A DNA stretch of 64,000 bases from Massariosphaeria phaeospora (lineage: Eukaryota; Ascomycota; Dothideomycetes; Pleosporales): assembly GCA_011032825.1 (NCBI GenBank), contig JAADJZ010000037.1, forward strand, positions 186,001 to 250,000, in the 5' to 3' direction. The notes under the pieces were generated by a model. It made no database searches, was not told where the DNA came from, and saw nothing but the letters and a program-made list of their open reading frames with translations. The position numbers and the translations under genes were made by a program. Positions 22,151-33,285 of this stretch are shown one piece after another (position 1 is the stretch's first letter; each line of letters opens with the position of its first letter).

Positions 22151-23011
22151 ATGGCAGCAGAAGCACCTTGTACGGCATGTAGCTGGACTACCGGTCGTCA
22201 AGATGCCGGCCGCTATCACAGTAACGTCAAGCTTTTTTACAATATCAGCGATCGCGCTGCATGGTCGCTAGGCCCAAAATATATTTTCAAGGAGCGATCG
22301 AATGAGCCTCCCAGCTTCGAAGCCCGGAACCTACGATTCTTGAAGGAGAAGACCACCATTCCGGTTCCAACAGTCGTCCTGGACTATGACCATAATGACC
22401 GAAATTTCATTCAAACAGAACGCATTCCTGGCGACACCCTCGACACAGTCTGGGCATCGCTATCCGCAGCAGAGAAAGAGCTTATTGCAAAGCAAACAGG
22501 GGACTATCTCTCACAGCTGCGACAGCTGCAATCCCCCCGCATGCAGAGTCTCGGCGAACAACCACTCTTTTCAACATTTTTGTTTCGGGACGATTTTGGT
22601 GAGCCTCACGGTCCTCTCTCTTCGGACGATGAGCTCTGGGCGGTATGGGCACCAGTATTGAAGGACCTTCCCGAGAAGGCTCGTTCACGGTTCCGGGAGC
22701 GCATGCCTTCTGCGGAGCCCTACACTTTCACCCACGGCGATTTGTCCACAGGGAACATCATGGTGAAGGACGGAAATCTCACAGGCATCCTCGATTGGGA
22801 GACTAGTGGGTACTTCCCTGTCTGGTGGGAGTTCACTTGTGCGGGAATTGGTTTGGGAGAAGAGGATAGTCAGTGGAAGTCTTTATTACGGAAGCACTTG
22901 TCTCAACACAAAGAGGGTCACGAGTTCTGGTTAGATTTGTATGCCCTTTCTGCGTATCCTGATCTAAATGAGCGCGGATTGGGAGTGCTTGCACAACTTC
23001 TGTGCGACTAA
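22151..23011 (+). CDS. APH-like phosphotransferase (fungal aminoglycoside/choline kinase-like)
   Basis: 286 aa from ATG at 22151 (MAAEAPCTAC); the frame is open further upstream but lacks an earlier ATG. Protein-kinase-like fold of the APH family: a Lys in YIFKERSNE (about residue 47), a Glu-containing helix (FEARNLRFL), the catalytic loop HGDLSTGNIM at 195-204 and the metal-binding ILDWETSGY with DWE at 215-217, followed by the WWEF element typical of fungal members. These proteins probably phosphorylate small molecules or are pseudokinases; the substrate cannot be told. Length and motif spacing are normal. Divergent neighbour of the PD-(D/E)XK gene. Confidence 0.85.
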   Translation: MAAEAPCTACSWTTGRQDAGRYHSNVKLFYNISDRAAWSLGPKYIFKERSNEPPSFEARNLRFLKEKTTIPVPTVVLDYDHNDRNFIQTERIPGDTLDTVWASLSAAEKELIAKQTGDYLSQLRQLQSPRMQSLGEQPLFSTFLFRDDFGEPHGPLSSDDELWAVWAPVLKDLPEKARSRFRERMPSAEPYTFTHGDLSTGNIMVKDGNLTGILDWETSGYFPVWWEFTCAGIGLGEEDSQWKSLLRKHLSQHKEGHEFWLDLYALSAYPDLNERGLGVLAQLLCD

Positions 23012-23118
23012 ATAGCATAGAGGATGATTGTCGCTCAAACGAGAGTGTCCCATTCAGCACAATTGTGCTCGATGCCCTCCTAATTGTCCCTCACGAATTG
23101 TACACAAGCCGTAGCTCA

Positions 23119-23301
23119 TTATACTCGATCTAAAGATCTTAAAGCGAATGAGCATGTGGTTGACGACACTTGGAGGAAGGAAGGCTTACGCATATGATCA
23201 GTGACTTTCGTCACAGTAATAGGCAACTGCGTACCACAGTATTCGCATGTCTCGGCTCCTGTAACATTGCCCCTTCCACATGCTGAATTTGGACAGTCCA
23301 T
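23119..23301 (-). CDS. Putative small zinc-ribbon protein, first exon
   Basis: Minus-strand frame from ATG at 23301 with four cysteines arranged as MDCPNSACGRGN and ETCEYCGTQL, a zinc-ribbon-like arrangement. A good splice donor (GTAAGC) follows the CATATGC stretch near 23189, so the open frame after it is probably intron and the rest of the protein is unresolved. A small spliced gene is possible; a chance frame cannot be excluded. Confidence 0.35.
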   Translation of the reverse strand: MDCPNSACGRGNVTGAETCEYCGTQLPITVTKVTDHMRKPSFLQVSSTTCSFALRSLDRV

Positions 23302-24484
23302 TTTTGATTTGTCCGACGAAGTGTGCGTGCAAGTGTATGGTGGAACTGAAGTAATTATCGCTGGTGGCAGCAGGATTGATATTGAACGGATACTTCTCTC
23401 GTTTCCGCGAGACTATCTAATTTATAAATACTGCCGACGCACGTCAGGCTGGGTTCATAGTACACCCCCTCCACGCAAACCTGCTTTACGATGTTGCATA
23501 GTCAATCAGGCAAAAGGCCGAGGTGCGTTAAACTCCCTGCAGAATGCACGTAGGCCAGAGATGAATGACTTGTGCCGTAAGCTAGTCCCCTCGCCCTGTC
23601 CTTCATGTCCTGCAATATCATGCAGGGGAATCGCCGATAACGATCATCCCACATGATAGAAGGCTACTAACAACCTCTTGGCGTCGCTCGAGACCCAGTC
23701 CGATGACGTGCTTGAAATGTTGCAGGTGTCGGTTGTGAGGCCCCGCTTTGCGTCGTGCTGCCGTCAGCCAGGAAATACGCGCACAAACGCAGGTTACATA
23801 GCGCTTCTGGCCGTTATCGGATGGAGGTTACATGTACAACTAGCCTGATCACGCTGTCATCCCCTTCTTCATCAATCACGACTACCGAGGAAATGGACGG
23901 CTGCGGTAAATCCGTCGCCTTAGCTATTTCACAGTCTTCACGAGGTTCGCTGTGAATGTTTGGTTACATTATCGCCTTAAGAGTGTTTGAAACTAAGCAG
24001 TGCAAGCAGATCATAATTCGTGTTTAGACTCGCCGTGCACGAACACTATAACGGATATGGGGAAGTATTCTGACGCGTCGATAAATCGATCCCGACGCGT
24101 ACTAGCGTGTACGGGTAATCCTGACATGAAGAGTCGCTAGGCTGCTTTTGGCAAACAGTGCTTCCGAACGTTAGATCATGAAGAAAGCGCACACCCCACC
24201 ACCTAATTGGGAACAAGTTATCATAGCAGACTTTTATTTTAATTATAACTCTTCAATTCCACATGTGATCTCAGAAGATTCATTGATCAGATGTAATAGC
24301 CAATCCCACATAAATCAGCCGCAAATGTATCAACAAAGAATAATTGCGCATTAAGTAAGACCGGCAGTGCTTTTTTATACGCTTAGTGAGCTTTCCAGAG
24401 CTTACTTTGAATGCGATACTTGATAATCATGGACAAAATAACGAGTCTGAAAGACATGGATCAACTGAGACGCATCAGCCGTAG
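23302..24484. other. Intergenic stretch without a recognised gene
   Basis: Normal-to-slightly AT-rich sequence. Short open frames on the plus strand (for example about 23201-23656 and 23755-23955) have no recognisable domain, no coherent splice pattern and overlap the zinc-ribbon exon. The stretch 24220-24400 is AT-richer and may be the 3' flank of the dehydratase gene. Confidence 0.5.
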
Positions 24485-25072
24485 TTACGAAGCAGTCGAT
24501 CCTGGATCGCATCGTTGAGCTTCGTTTTGCTTCACTGTCCCAATGACTTTTGCCTGCTCATCACAATATCTTGCCATGAATGTATCTTTTGCAGAGAGTC
24601 CGTGAGGAATGTGAGTCGTCCATCGTACTGTGAGTGAACCGGCAGTCTGTGCTGTTATCAGCTCGCTGTTGCAACAAAAGTACCAGTGTCCGTACCGTTA
24701 TCATTTCGGGATGGTGGTTCTTAGATTTACTTCTGACCGCGACTACTTGGTGGAAGTCCTACTACATTAGCTGGACTCATAAAGTTCGAACGGTTCCCGC
24801 ACAGTCACTTTCGTGTATGTCTTGAAATGGTAGGTCTTGACCAGTATGGACTCTCTTTCCAAATTCCAATTTTGCTCGCGCAAAACTTCCACTTCTTCAT
24901 CGATCTGAGCCTTGTCTTGTCCATCGCTTATATGCAGCGGCATGTTCGGGGAAGTGTAGGTTGTTTTTGTTCTTGTTGATGCAGCCGCTCGGTGACGTCG
25001 GGAAGAGGAGAGAAGCGCTCCCAGCGATCGTGGAGACAGAGTCAAATGGCGTGTCGATAGCCAGAATGCCAT
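24485..25072 (-). CDS. Pterin-4a-carbinolamine dehydratase (PCD/DCoH-like), three exons
   Basis: Catalyses dehydration of 4a-hydroxytetrahydropterin in pterin recycling. Exons 25072-24809, 24758-24696 and 24646-24485; introns of 50 and 49 bp (24759-24808, 24647-24695) have GT-AG ends and conserve phase 0. Exon 1 carries NWNLERE and YHFKTYTK, the substrate-side strand of PCD. Exon 2 carries DFHQVVAVRSKSKNHHPEM with the catalytic HHP motif. Exon 3 carries VRWTTHIPHGLSAKDTFMA, the usual C-terminal helix region. The chosen ATG gives an N-terminus MAFWLSTRHLTLSPRSLGAL, rich in Ser/Arg and lacking acids, so mitochondrial import is plausible; an in-frame ATG also lies at 25153. The donor of intron 2 has an alternative at 24683. 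Confidence 0.8.
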
Positions 25073-25277
25073 GTAGCGAAGATAATTTTGACGTGTTGTG
25101 CTATCGGCGAGATGAATCGACAGTGGCGCGACGTTCGCTGATGACGCAGGCACTACGTTTGTGGATATTTACGGCGGCCGGATATTACGTAAGCCGAGAG
25201 TACTGCCTTTATCCCCGCCATCAGATCGCGGCGTTTTGAGCTTGTGATGCGACACCTTCCCACCAGCCACCACAGAT

Positions 25278-26379
25278 ATGGAAACCTATTCGAAGTTGCC
25301 TGTAGTCGATTTCGCCTCTTTTCGTACCGGATCCGCCGAAGATCGCAAGCGCATAGCCTTGGAGGTAGACGACGCTTTAAGAACCGCCGGCTTTTTCTAC
25401 CTGCGAAATCACGGCATTCCGCGACCCAAAATACAAGATCTCTTTGAGAAGGTGAGCGCGTATCTCTATCTCTTTGACCGAAATGACACTAACATGCGCT
25501 CTAAAAGAGCAAGCAATTCTTCAATCTCCCAAAGTGTGTGAAGGAGAAACTGGCTCCCACCCCCAAATCACTTGAACAGGGATATTTTGGACAGGAGAAG
25601 GAGATAGTGCGTGGACAGAAAAGCTTGAAAGAGAGTTTCGATTTCGCAAATCCAGATGATAGCTCGAACTCCTGGCCGGCTGAGGCGAGCGTGCCCGGCT
25701 TTCGTGAATCTGCTGTAGACGTTCATCAGGTACGAAGAATATTTAACTACTGTTATCACAGGGACTAAATACGATATAGAATTGTTCGAAACTAATCAGC
25801 GAACTTCTTGAGTGCCTTTCTATTGCGCTCCAGTTGAGCTCGATGGACTCCTTGGGGCAACACCACAGCGGCTCTATGTTCGTATCAAGCCTCCTACATT
25901 ACCCATCTGTAGCCACTCGGATGCTTCGATCGGGTGAGAGTACCCGTAATCCAGCGCATTCAGATCTGAGCACTTTGACGCTTCTTTTCCAACAAGATGT
26001 TGGCGGCCTCCAGATCGCAGATATGACCTCCACGGACAAGACCACTTCCGCAGCTGTCAATAAAAGCGCCACATTCTTGAATGTCGAGCCGCGTTCCGAT
26101 CTTGTATTGGTTAATGCGGGCTACTTACTTATGCGTTGGACGAACGGTCGGTGGAAAAGTGTAGTGCACCGGGTATCGTTTGACTGTGGAAAGAGTATGG
26201 AAGGTCAAAGTCCTAAATCGGTTCCTGAGCGACACAGCATTGCTTTCTTCAGCTTTCCTGACGCAGAAACAAGTGTCGAACCTTTAGGCACCTGTTGCAC
26301 CAATGAAGTCCCGAAGAAATGGGGACCTTTGAATGCGGGCGAGTATCTCCGCAGGAAAAGAGGTGCATTGTATCCATGA
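25278..26379 (+). CDS. 2-oxoglutarate/Fe(II) oxygenase, isopenicillin-N-synthase-like (three exons)
   Basis: Exons 25278-25451, 25508-25729 and 25780-26379 give 331 aa; introns are 56 and 50 bp with donors GTGAGC and GTACGA and acceptors AAAAG and ATATAG. The N-terminal DIOX_N part reads LPVVDFASF and AGFFYLRNHGIP. The catalytic C-terminal domain has the iron triad H192-x-D194 (NPAHSDLSTLTLLF) and H262 (WKSVVHRVS), and the 2-oxoglutarate-binding R283-x-S285 (ERHSIAFF). All key residues are present and the length is normal, so it is probably active; the substrate is unknown. It converges with the next gene, stop codons being only 5 bp apart. Confidence 0.88.
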
Positions 26380-26384
26380 TGCAT

Positions 26385-29335
26385 CTACAAGCTACATTCC
26401 CAGGCCATCTCTGAATGGATATATGATGTGACATAATGAAACCACTCTGACAGAGTGGGAATCCAAAAGTCTTGCTTTCCCTTCCGCACTATCGCCTGTC
26501 CTTTTTCGAAATGTTTCACAGCATCATCTGCGCGCCTCAAGACGATATACGCAAGGGCCAGTGACAGGTGTATGACAGCATAAGTGAACCCCGCGCCCCT
26601 GAAACTCGCATATCTCTGAATGTGCTCAAGCGCAAGTGTCCACTTCTGAGCAGCTTCAGCAAATTCGGACTTCATGTGACTAATTCGAGCACCGCAAACA
26701 AGCACACGCATGTGAAGCAGCTCATCGCTGACGTCCAGACGATGCAAGGTCTCGAATTTCTTGGAGAGAATCTCGATAGTCTGCTCGGCTCTCGAGTAGC
26801 AATGACGTTGTAGGTCGACATCTAGCGAAGCAACTAGAATGCGTCTGTGTGCCTTTGAGTCTTGACATCCTCCACCTAGTCGTAGGATTTCCGGATCTAT
26901 CAGGTCCAGAGACTTTTGCGATAGGCCCAGATCGACATAGACGTCAACCAATTGACAGAGAAGCTGGTGACAGTATGCATTTCTCTGGCCCTTTAGACAA
27001 ATCTCCAGACTCTCGCATGCACGCTCAAAGTTGCCTTGTGAACGGTATATCTTGCATGACGTAAGCGTACGTAACGGCAAAATCGATACCTCAAGGGAAG
27101 AGGGATAATCCGGCATAGTCCAATCGCACATTTGAGATGTTGCAAGCTGGTATTGATCGCACTGAACCAGATTCTCCAGGTGTGAGCGGTGGAGTAGACC
27201 GAGTAAAACATTTACTTGCACTGTACAGTCCAAGGGAGGGTGTTGAAAAAAGTGTGGCAAACAATGATCCGAGGGGTGGTCGCAGTAACAGCAGAAGTCA
27301 TGAATAACGCGCTCGGATTTGTCGTAGTGCCCATCAAGACGTAGCGATATACTTCTTTCAAGGGCTAGCTCGGCATGTAGGTGTGGTGGCGATGCTTTGT
27401 CCAGATAATTGGCTACCGACTGAAGCAACGTTCGTTTGACTTTGGCCGCTGCAAGTAAAACTTCCGCTACCTCGCTTGCAAGAGAAGCCGATAAATCTTC
27501 TTTGGGAACGCAGTGGAGAAGGTGATCCAAAAGAGGATGCAGGGAGTTTACAAGGAACGCAAACTGTGGCTCTTGGCTTTTGATTCTTGGAAAGGCAAAA
27601 CAAACGCATTCCAGTGCTTCGAGGCAGATTTTCTTGCGCTGGGCGGGCAGGATGTTGGAAAGTTGGCAAATACTTTGATCTGCGGTAAACAAAGCTGCAA
27701 CAAGTCGGAATTCGAGTCCAGTTTGCCGTGGTGAAACCAAGATTGCTTCACCGTCATTACTCCAGCGTAGTTGTGTTGAGTTCATGCGCTGGTACAATAG
27801 TACGATCGTGGATTTGTTCACGAAGTGTAGCAGATCCCCTGTGATTGTTGTATCAATATTAGGATACTCAGCCGTCTGGAACGTGCTTAATCCTATCTCC
27901 AAGTCTGTGGCGAAGTCCTCATCCGTGAGATTAACTGAACCATGATCAAAGGATGTTGCCTTTTCAACATGTTCTTCCTGGGTATTTTCAGGTGAGATGC
28001 CCTGCAGCCCTTGTGTTGCTCAATTAGATTTCACCTTAACAAACTAAGGTCAACTTACTTAGCTGTACCTGTGAGGCGTCACATAACCTTAGTCGTTTGC
28101 GGCGATCATTCGTGTGCTCCGAGAGAATACTTATCCATGGACTTTGTGTATGTGCGATTCTGCTCACGACATCTGTCAAGTCAGCGTTGGCTGTGTAGCG
28201 GAGAAGAGCATTGTACTCAATCCATGTTCAATGAGCTGCTCAGCAACTTTGTTATACCGCTTTGCCATGCTTGGTATACCGACTTCGATGAGTGTTTGGA
28301 TTGCTTTAGCGTATAAGTCACCCGATGAAGGCAGCTGGTCTTCCCATCTTCTAAGTGATTAGCTCAGCTCCAAAGTATTATCGGAACCCTACATTGTACG
28401 GCCAATGCCAGGAAGAAAGAACAAGGCGCCAAAACCCCCAAGTGTCTCTGCAAATTTTTGGTACCTCCGGCCAGCCTTGATGAATCCAGAAATGTCCTTG
28501 AAAAGCCTTTCGAGTGATTTTCCGCGACCAAGTCCAGCCTCATCCAGGTCTTTGGATATGGAAATTGCGGTGCGACCGCTCAGGGTCAGTTTGTGCACCA
28601 CTAAACGAGCGAACCTTTGCAAAATCCGATGATGTACTTCAGTTCCTTCTAGAGCGAAACAGAATGCGATACAGGTGTAGCCTCGTGCTGCGAGATCTCT
28701 GCATTGAGCATCCGTATACATAGCCGGAACACCCAGGTTCCAGAATCTCCTCTTATCTGTTGCGGTTTCGCTAATAAATGAAATGATGACTTCGTGATCA
28801 GTGAGAGTTGTTCTTCCCATTTGCTCGACCGCAGCAGAGCTTTTGGTCGCTCTCTTTATTATGTTGTAGGGAAGCACTCGCGAGAAAGCGCTCGAACGCT
28901 GGGCGGCATCGCGGATAGCAGTGAGGACTTCGGCAGCTTCCTTCACCAACTGGGTAGGGCTTGTAAGCGGGAAACCTGGCCGTGACATTGTAAACCCACA
29001 TCTTCATTTGCAAGTTCTTCGGTCGACGCCTGCTGTATTTTCATAGCAAGACTAGCCTCCTGATTTCTCGCTGAAGTTCCCATGATGATTGTGAAGTAAA
29101 GGAGTGCAAGTTTCATTTTGGGAATCTTGATTTCTGGCGAGCGAAAACTGCCCCCACACGCTAAGACAGTTTGAGGTTGGTTTTCCGACGCGTCGAGATC
29201 TGTCCCCGCATCTAGGCAAGTCTCAAATATCCTTAAACCCCTGGTTACATTAGGCCTTATAAGGCTAAAACGCCTGGCGACATCTTCTTCGGCTGTTTGT
29301 CTTGGCTGCGACACATTTGGTGCCTCCATTGTCAT
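26385..29335 (-). CDS. Uncharacterised 915-aa protein with helical (TPR-like) C-terminal half (five exons)
   Basis: Exons 29335-29000, 28949-28393, 28350-28217, 28172-28069 and 28001-26385. The introns (50, 42, 44 and 67 bp) all have GT-AG ends and the phases agree, totalling 916 codons with the stop. The N-terminal ~110 residues are followed by a helical region (KEAAEVLTAIRDAAQRSSAF), a short hydrophobic segment (GGFGALFFLPGIG about residue 285) and then a long series of alpha-helical repeats resembling TPR units, for example HLSLALAYIVLRRADDAVKH near the C-terminus. No catalytic motif was found. The arrangement resembles the repeat part of fungal STAND-type proteins, but no NTPase domain is present. 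The joining of exons 1 to 4 is inferred by frame; the 42- and 44-bp introns are the weakest calls. Confidence 0.6.
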
Positions 29336-29807
29336 GTGTTAAGTTGACCGAAGAGGTGGCAGCATCGCATCGCGCTAAATCGCTTCTCCAACGATCCAGA
29401 TGAATGTATGTGCATGAGCATGATCGCTTCGTTGGGCGTAGTCGAGGTTGATCCTCAGCGCTACCAGACTCAGAGCATCGCTCCTCGCTTACCTTCACTT
29501 GTTACCGTGTGAATGGTGTCGATCGAAGGGTACGGATCAACAATCCTAGTGCTGTCTGTGTTCTATTGATGAGCTCTCGGCTTAGAAGTAAATGCACTTG
29601 TGCGCTGGGCAGTGCCTACTGCAATAGGATATCATGTGATATCAGTCTGATTGCTGGAAGCGAGCTGACTCTTGGTTACTTACGTCCCGGATATATCATG
29701 CATGCTTCCCACGAGGCTGAGAAGTCCTCCAGTTGCCTTACCGCCTTTCATTCCTCCACCGGTCGATGCACGCAGGCCCTGCACCATCTTTTGGCCCCGA
29801 AGAAGAT

Positions 29808-31119
29808 ATGGCCCAACCTCCCAAATCTGCATACACGAAGGTAGACAAACCATTCCTGATTGGCTCAGATCTAACCATCTCAGGAACGGAGAGTGGTTGC
29901 TATTGAATGGATAGCAAGGAAGGGCACTTCCACAATTTTCCAAGTAAAGGTTGAGGATGAGAATGAGTCAGGCATGAAGCTGGAGCACACGCTCCAGTTC
30001 AGCGGTGAAGACTTTCAATCCTTGAAAGGTGCTTCGACCGCTTTGCAAGCCTTTCGTCAAGGAAATCAGACTGACGACGAGGACGACGACGGATCTTGCA
30101 CTTTCCTCGGACAAATTCCGTCATACATCGGGTCTTGGCTCGCGCAACTCCTACGTCGAGAACGCGCTCTCGACTTTTTATGCGCTGGCGTCTCTCCACC
30201 GGCAACTACCACTATTATCAACATGAACACGCAACTACCTGTCCACGAGAATAATGTAGCTCCCCAAACAGCTCGTATGTTATTCCCAATCATTTCTACA
30301 ATACTCGCATTATTTTAGTGGTCTTAACTGTAGCTCTTTGGCACAGAAAGCTGACTTGGCACAGGAAATCACGTACAGCAGGAAAGACCAGCGGATCGAA
30401 CGCCTACTCTCAGTGTCACCGCCACCCATACGAACTCGCCTACGACTCTTCCAGCATCGCCTGTTTCACAGAGCACGCTCAACACGTTTCCCACAATATG
30501 CAAGACCTGCAAAAAGATATTCTACGATCAACATTACTTCAACTTCGATCAGAAGAAACATCAAGCGGAGAAGGCGTCAAGGGAAAAGACTACAAATCAA
30601 ACATCCGCATCGAGCAGCGCTGTCAGTGTCCAACTGTCGGCGTTGCACGCCTCCTCCAAGAACACCCTCGTGCAGCAGTCTACGCCATGGGACCACTTCC
30701 CTCAATATGCAATTCCTGGGGTTGAACATCCGCCAACGATGGCGGTAGACACCTCTCTACTTGTTGACGTCCGAGACTTGATCTGGATCAAATGTGTGGA
30801 TGCAACTACACAAGGTGTTCACGGAAGAGATGTTCTAGCACGCACTATCTCTGACAAAGTCCGGCTTGTGCCAACCGTGAGCTTTCTTGCGCTTGTCGGA
30901 CAAAAGGGTATCGCGGAACGGCTAAGAAGTATTATGCGTTCTCATGCTTACGACGGAGCACTGCATCTGCAAAGGACGTGCCGTTCGGTGCCAATGTGTT
31001 CAGTTTGGACCAACCATCTCCAACTTGAAGATATTGTACCCAATGAAGACAAACGCTGTTTGCTAGAAGGAGGCATAGAGTGTCCGCTCACCTGTGTGCG
31101 CACCTTCAGCTCTAAATGA
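29808..31119 (+). CDS. Uncharacterised 392-aa protein with a CxxC motif (three exons)
   Basis: Exons 29808-29840, 29884-30274 and 30365-31119; introns of 43 bp (GTAGAC...CTCAG) and 90 bp (GTATGT...GGCACAG). The frame is open over 392 codons once joined. It starts MAQPPKSAYTK and continues ERRVVAIEWIARKGT, with an acidic run TDDEDDDG near residue 85 and a Ser/Thr-rich linker. A possible single zinc site ICKTCKKIFYDQHYF follows near residue 195, then a globular C-terminal part (SLLVDVRDLIWIKCVDATTQ). No family recognised. The first exon is very short, so the true start could lie elsewhere. Confidence 0.55.
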
Positions 31120-31682
31120 GAAGAGCGATTCATTCATTTGAGCTATTGTTCTAGGTAGCCATGTAATAAAACTCTTTGTTTCTTAGCATAAACCTATCCA
31201 CCAACGCCTGACACTGCGTAGGAATGTCAACGTATGGATGTGTCCAGAATAGTTGCTCCCAAGGATTAAGGTCTTATCCATTCTGCATTGTCGCTTGTAA
31301 ATGAGGCTGACTGATGTTGACACTGCGCGTCAACGGGGAGGGTGACTAGTGATACTAAGTAAGCCAAGGGCCGTCTTGTTGCGATAATCATCCCGGCTGC
31401 TGATATATCCCGTTGCTCTGTGCACTAGCGGTGACTGAATGCATAGATGATTTGTCTTCCTCTAATTACCCGCGTGTCTGACAAGATCTTGCCTCATATA
31501 ACCTCATCACTCTGCCGCGCTTTGGAAGCATCCTTTCTACGCAGCACCAAACCTCTACTGCCTACCCTACACTAATTATTATTGGTCACAAGTCCTTTGT
31601 TCATTCCAGCATCCGCAAATTATCCTGTGTACACGTCAATTCGATATCGCTCAATACTCACGTCACAACAACGCTTGCCAAC
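31120..31682. other. Intergenic stretch, probable promoter of the 97-aa membrane protein gene
   Basis: No coding frame with support. The last 200 bases are CT/AC-rich, typical of fungal 5' flanks, leading into the ATG at 31683. Confidence 0.4.
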
Positions 31683-32023
31683 ATGGAGCTATCGGAACTA
31701 GGTAAGTGACCATGTGTTGTTAACGGCATTGCTGACAAGACTACTCAGATCTTGTCACGGTCATATTCAGAGCAGTATACGGCCTACTAGTTTCTCTTTA
31801 TCTGGATCTCCGCCGAGACCCACGGTCCAACCGGTTCAATCGGAACACGCAAATGCTATCGTCTACAGTACTGCTGTTTTGGTTAACCACTCGATTCCCT
31901 AAAGGCCATTGGGCCCTCTGCCTGTTTATATCTATTGCTGCTATACTGTTGCGAGGTTGGATTGTAGTCAAATGGAGGAACACGAGACAAGTTGCCGCTT
32001 ATCGAAAGTCTACAGCTGAATGA
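31683..32023 (+). CDS. Small 97-aa predicted membrane protein (two exons)
   Basis: Exon 1 is 31683-31701 (MELSEL and one base), intron 31702-31748 (47 bp, consensus donor GTAAGT, acceptor CTCAG), exon 2 31749-32023 ending in TGA. The joined frame reads DLVTVIFRAVYGLLVSLYL, then an Arg/Asn-rich loop (RRDPRSNRFNRNTQ), a hydrophobic stretch STVLLFWLT, and a clear transmembrane segment WALCLFISIAAILLRGWIVV followed by a basic tail. So two or three membrane passes with positive loops. No family recognised. The perfect donor and the uninterrupted hydrophobic pattern support a real gene. Confidence 0.55.
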
Positions 32024-32603
32024 TGTCCTTTGAAAGGATCTGCTCCAACACAGTTCTCGTTTCTTGTTATCTATTTCCACAATCATCACATCCGTCGCCT
32101 ACAAATCGCGCCGACAATGAAACCTGTGTGTCATCAATATATGCATAGCTGCTCAACAGAGCTACTTAAGAAGTTCTGTGCAGCATTGTGTCTAAGAATA
32201 ACATTTGCAGGCCCCGGGTGAGCGTTCAGCACATGAAAGCCACGGGCCCTAGCTCGTGGCAAAGACGGGGGACGCTCCATAATTATCCTGGCTCCTCGGC
32301 ATGACCTAGAGCAGGGCTGCATACGTTACCGTGGGATCACGACAAGGACTAGTCTTAGGTTACCCTCGTGTCTGATAAGGTGCTACCCTGGTAGCGTCTT
32401 TCAACGTACCAACTTCTACACGTTTTCGCTTACAAGTTACACCAGTCGTATGCGCCAGTCAATAGAGTAGTATGTGATACGATGGGATCAAGGTAACTCT
32501 TCACCTTAGTGCTCTCTCTGCATACTAACTTTAGAGCCCATCAAAACCCTGGACTGCGGTCGAGTCAGAAGCTTTCTTTCGCCAAGTCTTCGAAGAGCGC
32601 AAG
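32024..32603. other. Intergenic stretch
   Basis: No gene recognised. A possible 5'-UTR intron (about 32493-32534, GTAACT...TTTAG) lies just before the 109-aa frame that starts at 32604. Confidence 0.35.
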
Positions 32604-32933
32604 ATGAATCGACTACCAACTCGTAGTACTATCGAATGCGAGCAGCACCTACAAGCCTTCTTCAAGGTCCATCGTTCAACAATTCCCAAGGCCATAGACG
32701 CGTATCACGAGAAGAACCCTCAATCTACGATTAAGAGAGAGATGTCAAACAGAATTCTGGCTTTTCCGACAGAAGGTTATGAGAAGCACTATTGGGATAT
32801 TTTGAGCGAGATATTCTTGCTAGAGGGAGATGAGCTACAAGAAGGCATCTACAAAAGGGTTGAGGAGTTTCACAAGGTACTCGAAATGGAGCCATGTGTT
32901 GTCCTTCCATACGGAAGCGAATTTCATCTATAA
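32604..32933 (+). CDS. Hypothetical 109-aa protein
   Basis: ATG at 32604, stop at 32931-32933. The sequence is helix-prone (CEQHLQAFFKVHRSTIPKAI; YWDILSEIFLLEGDELQEGI) with no signal peptide or membrane segment. The frame is also open upstream to a TAG that coincides with a splice acceptor (CTTTAG), so a longer protein with a further 5' exon is possible. No family recognised. Confidence 0.4.
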   Translation: MNRLPTRSTIECEQHLQAFFKVHRSTIPKAIDAYHEKNPQSTIKREMSNRILAFPTEGYEKHYWDILSEIFLLEGDELQEGIYKRVEEFHKVLEMEPCVVLPYGSEFHL

Positions 32934-33195
32934 CTGCCAGAGGTTCAATGATGGGTAGCTATCAATTGCGAATCTTTACATAGCGCATCTATGATTCGCA
33001 GCAAATATAATAAATCATCACCCCCGCCTACTGTTTGGCAGACGTGCTACAGACGGAACGAAGGACTTGAAACTTGCCCAGCCGTCGAGGTTGTAACGGT
33101 CTCGAACGCGCGCATTTGCCCGCGACGTCCCAAGCCCAACTAGCGTTGGATGCTTCCGATTGAGAAGGCTGTTGTTGCGTCTCAAATCTAACCGC

Positions 33196-33280
33196 GATCC
33201 CCTCCTCCTCTTCTTCCTTCTCTTCTTCCTTCTCTTCCTTCTCTTCTTCCTTCTCTTCTTTCTCATCCTCTTCCTCCCTG
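33196..33280. repeat. CT-rich microsatellite
   Basis: Pyrimidine run built from CTTCTTCCTTCT-type units just upstream of the ATG at 33286. On the minus strand it reads as a Glu/Lys-rich frame, which I consider an artefact; it may act as a promoter pyrimidine tract. Confidence 0.85.
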
Positions 33281-33285
33281 CAAAG

